Source: Hymenopus coronatus (taxonomy: Eukaryota > Arthropoda > Insecta > Mantodea > Hymenopodidae). Taken from it: DNA of 64,000 bases. The stretch spans positions 394,061,632 through 394,125,631 of the forward strand of contig CM060900.1 in assembly GCA_030762935.1 (NCBI GenBank). Direction: 5' to 3'. The position numbers and the translations under genes are program-made. The notes below the pieces were generated by a model. That model was given only the letters and a program-made list of their open reading frames with translations, was not told the DNA's origin and made no database searches. This document shows positions 56,811 to 64,000 of the stretch, in pieces; position 1 is the first letter of the stretch; the number at the start of each line of letters is the position of its first letter.

Positions 56811-57954
56811 TCTGTTTCTCCGCAAATTAATGGTTTGGCAAGTGTTTAAAGGAAGCCACTCATCTTTGACTGTAAATAAATAAATAAATATGAATATTTA
56901 TTGTACGCGGTTTAGAAATGTACGTTTGTGGATTGTTCTGAGCAATTACAGTGACTGGAACCCAAGTTTCATGTATTAGCTGTGAAAAATGTCATCCTTT
57001 CACCTTAGCAGAAACATTGCTTGAAAAGAGAATGTTCCACTGAATGAGTTGTATCAAAATTCGCAATTTTCAACTGTTGAGGCAAGACAAACTCTAGCGC
57101 CAGAGAATACCTAAATATAACATACTGTTGTTATTTTTAATAAGGAAATAAAGTTATCGCCACAACTGTTAACTTACTTGTATAAGTGGAGTACATTTTT
57201 ATGTAATTTATTATCCACTACAAGTTATCATGTGCTTTTTCTCAATGAATGGCTCATCATGTCCGATCACAAGGATAGATGACTTCAAAGCTGCTTCAGG
57301 GGTCAGTTAAGCAATGTGACTGCAATTTAGATTACCTCTCTAGAAATCAGTTTGTTCTAAGGTTAATACAGGCCTCGAAATAATATATGTAGTAATCTAC
57401 TTCCTGCACTAATGATGTACTACTTCATCAATTCGAGTCACCGGTTTGTTAATTAAAGTTAGTCTTATTTTATTTGTGCAAGTACAATTTCTCTCTTAAA
57501 GTACCACAACATTCTTATCTATATCAAAAATTAAGTGATTGTTAGTTTTTGAAAGCGTCTCTGGTTACCATGATTTCCTCTTATTTTTAAGAAGAAATCG
57601 ACTTTGTAAGCGTCGGAATCTCGGATTCGGCAACTTTTTAAATGCAGCGACTTAGCTATGGCATTGAAGTATCATTGCATATACTACTTTCAAAACAACT
57701 AGTCTCCATTTTGGCAGCGAAGTAGTTTGTTTCCATAAATTTCTTATGTGTTGTCTGGTTTCCTTCAAAATTTAGTTACTTTGCTGTGTGTTTTAACCTT
57801 TCTACCCCTGATGCTGCAAAGTGGGTAGATCATATGAAGAATGTTCTTTTGTATGGCACACTATGTCATGCTGAGAATGCGTTGGACCAGCGCTGTATAT
57901 ATTAATATATTTTAGGGATAATTGACGTTTTTCTTTTCCTAGGTTAACTGTGGC
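56811..57954. other. AT-rich DNA, no gene recognised
   Basis: An AAAT simple repeat lies at about 56,874-56,890. No other structure. Confidence 0.45.
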
Positions 57955-58500
57955 TGTCTCCCAAGAGATGCCTCCTCGGTAATGCGGAAGATTCACATTT
58001 GGGAGGTTTGTGTTCGATTTCTGGGGCCGGTCACTCTGGCCCTGGATATTTAATGCTTTTTCATTGTTGGCAAGGTGAATCTGGGGTGACTGCGCTTCTA
58101 CCGCGAATTTCATTTCTATCATTTCCTCTAATTTTGCTTTCCCTTTCAAGTTTTAGGTAGGTATAAAGACTTTGCAATATCTATCAGTCTTGGACTGATG
58201 ACACAGATGCTTGCTGGTTGTTAAGCTCTTCTCGACCCTGCCAGTTGGTAGCCTTCTCTAAACTGCTCAGGTGAATCGAATTTTCACTGGTGCACCCAGA
58301 TGAAAGATTTTTTTGAACAGTCTGCTAGTATGACCGGTTCAAGAAGCTTGGAATCGTTAGAAACTTCTTCGTATCTCTGTCAGTCAGCATGTCTGCGCCT
58401 GTAGCCTCCTGCGGTTCCTCATTCGTTCCTGCTGAGGGTGATAAACACAAAAACTTTGAGGGGCGAGGTTCATCGCTCCCTCGTCATATTCATAGTGAAG
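57955..58500 (+). mobile_element. SINE-like head with GC-richer body
   Basis: CCAAGAGATGCCTCCTCGGT, ATTCACATTTGGGAGG, then GTTCGATTTCTGGGGCCGG give a tRNA-like head like that at 56,405, with a decayed B-box. From 58,180 to 58,500 the sequence stays richer in G and C (CTGCTCAGGTGAATCGAATT, GGTGCACCCAGAT), which may be the body of the same element or a neighbouring one. The end is uncertain. Confidence 0.5.
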
Positions 58501-59399
58501 TGCTGATGTCCCGTTTTTTATGCATATTAATAGGAACTTTAAGAAGGATGGTAAATTACTCGTAATTAATAAGGAAAAGAGTCATAGGCTTTCCGTTTTC
58601 TTCTTCTTCTTTCCTTACCTAGGTCAGGATTAGTCTCTCAAGCACCTGTTCTCTACTATTGGTAGATGTCTCCCAACAAAGTATATTCGATTAAAGGTCT
58701 GAAACTGTCGCACCAAATGCAGTTTCTTCATATATGTATTTTGGTACCACCCTATTGGAAGGTTCCGTTATGAGAGCAGTTAACATGAAACTGGCAGACA
58801 TTTGTTAGGGTTTATATCTAGAACCATTAAAAGCAGTTGGCGATACAAACAGCTCAAGCGATTTGCACAAAATAAGACGTTGACGTATAGTGCCCTTCTT
58901 TAGAAACATAAAGCTTGCTTTCTTACGATTTGAAGGCTTGAAATGTCAACATTTTCTTCTAATTCACTCGTCTGAGTTTGTGTAGAAAAGTAAATCTGCT
59001 GCAATCTGATAATCTCAATAGTTGTTCAGGTTCTTCAGAAATGACTTCAAGATCTTCCATTAGGTTTTTCAGTTAAGTCCCAAATTAACAGTTAGATCTG
59101 CGTTTTTAAGATTTTGGATAATTCTCACTAGTACCTTTTATTAAGGCAATTTGGACTGGTTTCTTTAGAGTATTCAGGTTTAACTTTAGAAAGACGAGGG
59201 TTAATTTACTTTCTTTCTCTGTTTAACCTCCTCTATATAGGACTTACACTGCCTAGTGCTTAACAAGCTATCAACTGGGGTCAGACGTCTGTTGACTGCC
59301 AAATATTCCGTATCAGAGAGAATTCAGGATGGGTGATCAACTCGATTCCCGGAATGAAAGTGAGGAAGTAGATGATATGAAATTATCGTAAAATAGATG
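58501..59399. other. AT-rich DNA, no gene recognised
   Basis: No features supported. Confidence 0.45.
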
Positions 59400-59580
59400 A
59401 GAGGAAAGATGATCATGGAGGAGTTGGCAGAATTAATGGCCGGGGAAACCGAATAATCCGGAGAAATCCCGGTCAGACGCCGCTTCGTCCACTACAAATT
59501 CCACATGCGGTTCCCTGGGATCGAACCCGAGCAGCCAAGTTGATAGGTGAGCGTCAGGCAACTCGGTTTGGCGCAGGCTT
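59400..59580 (-). mobile_element. tRNA-headed SINE, head and early body
   Basis: On the minus strand: tRNA-like start, B-box GGGTTCGATCCC near 59,516-59,527, then CCGCATGTGGAATTTGTAGT, GGACGAAGCGGCGTC, TTCTCCGG and TTTCCCCGGCC. Same head as the SINEs at 34,707 and 62,482. The tail is lost. Confidence 0.75.
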
Positions 59581-59599
59581 CGTTAAATTACTATTTTTT

Positions 59600-59775
59600 T
59601 TAAATATGAACTTCGAGGTGTCCAGAAAATCAAAACAAATCTTGGTAGAGAATTGGATCTCCACCTTTTACATACATAATAGGTAGAGAAGGTATTATAT
59701 TCTACCCAAAAATTCGATACCGGGGGTTCACCAAAATACATGATCTGAGGAACCCTGAATAAAGATATTTTCTCC
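59600..59775 (-). repeat. Unclassified interspersed repeat, terminal fragment
   Basis: Matches 60,740-60,830 (CACCCAAAAATTC-ATACCG, TTCAC, ATACATG, TTGAG-AACC) and the reverse complement of 63,900-64,000 (ACATACATAATAGGTGGAGA). Probably one end of the family. Confidence 0.5.
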
Positions 59776-59949
59776 AGCACGTATGTAAATGTACACAGTA
59801 GATCAGCAGCCCTCATAACGAAGCGGAATGACATTAGGGCAGGCATAGATTCTGCAAGCGACACGGACGAGGCAAAGAGGAAACCAGCATCTATCATCAG
59901 GTATACTGTAGTGGTGATAACACAAGTGCAATTGTCATTTGTTCAATGG

Positions 59950-60345
59950 TAGTTCATGTGTGGAAGTGCAATACGAGAAGTGGTTGAAAAACTCGACTCC
60001 AGATTTAAAGAAACGATAAATCTGGGACCTGATATATAACTATTTGCTACACTTTCCTCTGTTGCAGTTGATACTATTTCTACCACACTGCAAATAGAAG
60101 TGATAGATTTGCAGAATGACATAGAACTCAAAGATAAATTCCAAAATTTAAAGAATCTGAGTGACCTATCCAGCAATGTCCCTCGATCACCCTTTCCGCG
60201 AGTTTATCATTTTGCTGCTTGGTATCCTCGCATCTACATATTTATGTGAACAGTTGTTTCCACAGATGTATAATTGTAAACTATGTCTCAGAAATCAGAT
60301 ACCAGACCATAAGGCATAACTCAAAATGATTGTTTGTGAGTCATG
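59950..60345 (+). pseudogene. hAT-type transposase C-terminal remnant
   Basis: Reads LDSRFKETINLGPDI, then LQIEVIDLQNDIELKDKFQN, then (after a frameshift) ASTYLCEQLFPQMYNCK and RNQIPDHKA. This is the order of the C-terminal dimerisation region of hAT transposases of the ZBED/GTF2IRD2-like group: LQ-x-E-x-IDLQ, the STY-x-CE-x-LFS helix, and R-x-x-x-x-D-x-H. Stops and one frameshift show decay. The catalytic core upstream is not recognisable, and the copies of the unclassified repeat lie on both sides. Confidence 0.75.
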
Positions 60346-60729
60346 GCGTAGTGCCTAATGGTGAAAAACTATTGCAGAACAAAAGAATTAAAGTATCTCG
60401 ACGAAGTAGCAGAGGCTCACAGTAAATTTATACCCTGGTTAAATCATCAGTGTATGCATTGTAAAAGCAGTAACCCATTTCACAAGGACAAAGCAATGAT
60501 TTGTTTAAATACCGTCATCAGCATTTAATAATTATTTCTAACACATAATAAAGGACGTTATTTTTTAAAAGCTTTCAATGCACTGCTTGAGTAATTTTCT
60601 TACAAGATAAATAGCAGTATTTTGTTTCTTGTGCAATAAAACCTATTTGCTTTTTACAGTTGTTTTATATCAGATTAATACGATTGAATATCCAGCAGCT
60701 ATCACCAATAGTTTTAAGATTCATTTGAT
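60346..60729. other. AT-rich DNA, no gene recognised
   Basis: Probably hAT 3' flank. No terminal repeat was identified. Confidence 0.4.
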
Positions 60730-61330
60730 ACGATCTCTAATAGAGAATGTAGGATTGTATTTCACCCAAAAATTCCATACCGAAGTTTCACAGGAAATAC
60801 ATGTTTTGAGAACCTCTGAATATCAATTAGAAAAGGTCCATGTATCTATCTGTGGACAGCAGAAATTAAAAACGAAAGGTATTCAGGTTTAGTATCTTCT
60901 AAAGGCGACACAAAGATTTTCGGGAAAATCCCCCTACCCCAAACTTTCTTTACAGGCAAGAAAATTAGAAATGTTCTATTTTTTAAAAAAAATCTATGAC
61001 CATCCTGATTAAAATACCGTATATTAAAGATAGTTACATGACAAATAAAAGATATATCTTGAATTTACTGGGAATAACCTGACAAACCGTACCAAATAGA
61101 CAAAAGCTTTGTTTACAAAAATGAAGAGCTCACTAAAACACACAATTTATGCCATATACAGTTTTTGTAAGCTAACCATTTTCGAGATATTCTTTGTTAT
61201 TGGTTACAATTTTAAGATAGGTACTTTTATCTTTCTCAAACGGTAGATGGCGTTACCTTCACATCTTTCATGTTTTACTCCAGGCCCATGCAAAGAAAAT
61301 ATCATTTCAAAACTATCGCATAGCGACAAC
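60730..61330 (-). repeat. Unclassified interspersed repeat, copy 3
   Basis: Reverse orientation to 54,440-55,310. Shared blocks: GGAAAATCCCC-TACCCCAAACT, ACAGG/TGGAA...AGAAATGTT, AAAATACCGTATATTAAAGA, ACACACAATTT, GTTTTACTCC-GGCCATG. It includes the terminal part also seen at 59,600. Confidence 0.7.
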
Positions 61331-62470
61331 TTTTTAACGATTTTACTATCGCCTAATGTACTATCTTATTCCCCTTCTATTTACAAGAAGCTCAGTAATA
61401 AGACTATTTCTGCAAATGCTTATCCGATTAGCATGAAGTAGAGAGAAGAATAATCTTTGGTATGAATTGTTTTCAGAGTAGATAGAGAAAGTCATGTGAT
61501 GATGATTGGAGTTTAAAGGCATTCAACTTCTAGGGTCATTAGCGACCTAAAATCATGTGAAAGGAACACTTTGGATTTTTATTTACAATGAATAAAAATT
61601 AACTGTTACACATTTAACGAAGCTTTTCTTGAAATTAGTTCACTGCCTTCTCGCATTTCTTCTTTTTCTTACTGTAATATTCGAATAAGTAGTTATCGAT
61701 ATATTTTCACCATGGTTTTTTTTAAAGTCAAAAAATACAGCCAACAATGTTTGGTGTGTTATGTGCGAAGCTAAAGTGATCATTTCTGAAGGGAACAGAT
61801 GTGTGGAAAATCATGAGTTTGGCACTTTGGGTTGTAGTTTTGCTCATATCGTTTATGATACTACGTACGCATATTACTCGTTAGTTATGCAATCTATTAG
61901 CTATCGGAATAAGCTGAAATGACCAATGTCCTAATAAGGCATTGCACGTGAGCAACATTATGCCAGAGTGCTGGTTACAATGTGTTTGGTCATGTGCAAC
62001 AGTCTGTGTACCGCCGATATTCTTATAATGAAGTAGAAGGATAACATTTCAAAAATGATTAGTAACTTAATGCATGGTGTGATGATCATTTTGGATATCT
62101 GGAAGGTCTTTGAATGAATAAATGCATTTATTGAAATAACTGTGTCATTCATTGAGCTTCATGAATCAATACACAAAATTAGCAATATTAGAAAACAACA
62201 ACAACAACAAAGAATTAAAAGAGTAAACAATAAAATAAAAGGACAAAGATATTGAAATACAGCAATTTAAATTTACAACACAGTGTACAGCTTATTCAGA
62301 TGCAATAATGCACCCTATTATAGTAGACAAATACACTTAAGAGAAAATTTCTTATTAATACACACGCATAATATTAACTCCACAACACAACAATGACCGA
62401 AAAGTATGACATAAAATATATGTATGTAAAACATTATAATCACTTTTGCTTAGATCTTATCCCCCCTCTT
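61331..62470. other. AT-rich DNA, no gene recognised
   Basis: CAA trinucleotides near 62,198-62,210. Nothing else supported. Confidence 0.45.
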
Positions 62471-62481
62471 TTCTGTTTTTA

Positions 62482-62715
62482 TAATGTTTAATGCCTGCTT
62501 TTACTGCCATGGCACCACAGGAAATGACATTGATGATACATGGAATGAAGATGGAGCACTGGTGGAACGTGATGGCGGGGGAACCCGGAGAAAAATCCGT
62601 CCTTGCGCTGCTTTGTCCATCACAAAGCTCACATGCGGTCGCTTGGAATCGAACCTAGGCCGTCAAGGTCGGATGGTTCTTTGATAGGATGCGGAACAGC
62701 ACATCTCACTCATTG
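62482..62715 (-). mobile_element. tRNA-headed SINE, full length, GGCATTAAACA family
   Basis: On the minus strand: B-box GGTTCGATTCC (62,645-62,655), AGCGACCGCATGTGAGC, TGTGATGGACAAAGCAGCGC, TTTTTCTCCGGGTTCCCCC, GTGCTCCATCTTCATTCCAT, GTGGTGCCATGGCAGTAAAA, then GCAGGCATTAAACATTA. The least decayed member with this tail. It links the head of the 34,707 SINE with the tail of the 10,938 and 17,834 copies. Confidence 0.85.
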
Positions 62716-63329
62716 ATGCTCTGCTATGCTGAAACCAATGTTTTTCCTGGACATAAGCCCCCTTTTTGAAAAATGATAAATTTGTTATCTCATACACTAT
62801 CGGAGTAGTTTTTAAATATTCTGTACATAACGTTACATAGTAGAGCTATAACGTTTGCTAATTGTACTTAATGGACCTTTAAGACCTTAAGCATTTACAA
62901 TTAAAACCAGATTTTTATGAATTTTTGGCAATCAAAATATGCAGGCAAAAATTGCAAGAAAACTTAAGAAAAGCACTGGAAATTAATATATATTTATATA
63001 TTTTAAATCATAACCACAATACATTTAATAACCCATATTTGATTTAAAATTATGAAAATTACACATTTTCAGCGTTGCATATTATGGCAGGGTAGTTCTG
63101 TAAAGGTTATTGTAAAAGACATGCCGCGATGAAATTAAGTTCACTAACATAAATGTGAAGTTTACTTTTCAATGGTTGACTGAATTTAAGTATCTTAACT
63201 AAATAATGGTACACCTGTTTTCACGAGGAAGTAATTGACCAGCGATATTCGTAAACATGCTTATCCTAAAATACTTCATGATAATAATGAATCCACTTTA
63301 AGGTATCTGATGTGTTGCCCTCATATCAC
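62716..63329. other. AT-rich DNA, no gene recognised
   Basis: No features supported. Confidence 0.45.
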
Positions 63330-64000
63330 TTTCTCTACCTGTTCTGCAAACAAACTATTCTTACAAAAGGCTGTTCTTCTATCTACTTCATGGCAATTGA
63401 AATAAACATTTGCAGAAATGTTCTTATTACTAGCTACTTGTAAATATAAGGGAAAAAGGAAATATACTAAGCTAAAGAAATGCATATCATATAAACTGTA
63501 TGTTTTAACGAGAGCTGCATTTTTGGGCAATAAGACTTTTCTATCCTTTAATGTTTATCAATTATACAAAAGTCCCTCAGAATGAAGAGGACTTCAGAGA
63601 CCATTCCCAGAAAATTCAAGACATACATTTTATTTGTCATGTAAATCTCTTTAAGATGCGGTACTTGAATAACAATCGTTAAGAGGTGTTTGAAAAAATC
63701 TTCCAAGTAAGGATAGTGTAATGGGTATTTCCAAACAAACAGAATGTTCTAGAAAATCTTCGTGTCGCCTCCTTGGAAGATACTACGCTTAAATACTAAG
63801 TTTGGCACCCAACAGACTTTTCATAGTTAAGTTATGCTGCCCACAGATAACCAGACCCACACAGAAATAAACACATGCACGGTCATTTTCTAAAAATGTT
63901 TTTTTGATTCAGGAGACCTCAAATCATTGAAACGGCAGAATCTCTGTATCGAATTTTTTTAGCTGAAAGCAATACATCTCCACCTATTATGTATGTATGT
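63330..64000 (+). repeat. Unclassified interspersed repeat, copy 4 (runs off window)
   Basis: TTCTGCAAACAAACTATTCT at the start is identical to copy 2. AATGAAGAGGACTTCAGAGA, ATTTGTCATGTAAATCTCTT, ACTAAGTTTGG and AGTTATGCTGCCCACA follow in the same order. The last 100 bases match the reverse complement of 59,640-59,740. Confidence 0.7.

Overview
The window looks like intergenic or intronic DNA from a large, AT-rich, repeat-loaded arthropod genome, most likely an insect or crustacean. The grounds are Jockey-type LINEs, mariner and hAT fossils, tRNA-headed SINEs, long GA/CT/TAA/ATC microsatellites, and almost no intact coding sequence. The species cannot be fixed from sequence alone. Every recognisable gene is transposon-derived and broken, except one likely host terminal exon near 24.1 kb and a weaker candidate exon near 25.3 kb.

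Layout. 0-3 kb: AT-rich, with a GA microsatellite and a faint acidic ORF remnant. 3.1-6.7 kb: GC-rich non-LTR retrotransposon with 5'UTR, gag ORF1 and the endonuclease part of ORF2; it stops before the reverse transcriptase. 6.7-16.4 kb: mostly unannotated AT-rich DNA with one SINE and one copy of an unclassified repeat family. 16.4-19.97 kb: a DDE transposase fossil, a SINE, a reverse-strand LINE reverse transcriptase and a large compound microsatellite. 22.4-23.4 kb: a second mariner fossil and a 222-bp near-perfect hairpin. 24-25.4 kb: the candidate host exons. 27.9-34.1 kb: two diverged copies of one locus, carrying LINE RNase H and tail remnants. 34.7 kb: a SINE.

The main object lies at 35,112-51,817. 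It is a 16.7-kb Polinton/Maverick-like element. Its termini read AG...CT, it is flanked by a 6-bp near-identical duplication (CACGGT/CACGGC), and it sits inside a mariner transposase whose halves lie on either side. Its ends are long inverted arms (about 3.8 kb left, 5.4 kb right). Each arm has a 72-bp minisatellite at its outer edge and the C-terminal part of a family-B, protein-primed-type DNA polymerase further in, so polymerase copies face outward at both ends. No integrase, ATPase, protease or capsid gene was found. The centre is filled by later insertions: two gag-only, poly(A)-ended elements joined head to tail on the minus strand, then a degenerate Jockey-like LINE on the plus strand. 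A 918-bp insertion with 10-bp flanking repeats interrupts the right-arm polymerase.

52.7-64 kb: a reverse-strand promoter/LTR-like segment, further SINEs, an hAT transposase C-terminus, and several copies of the unclassified repeat family. All boundaries and homologies were read by eye; no search or alignment was run.
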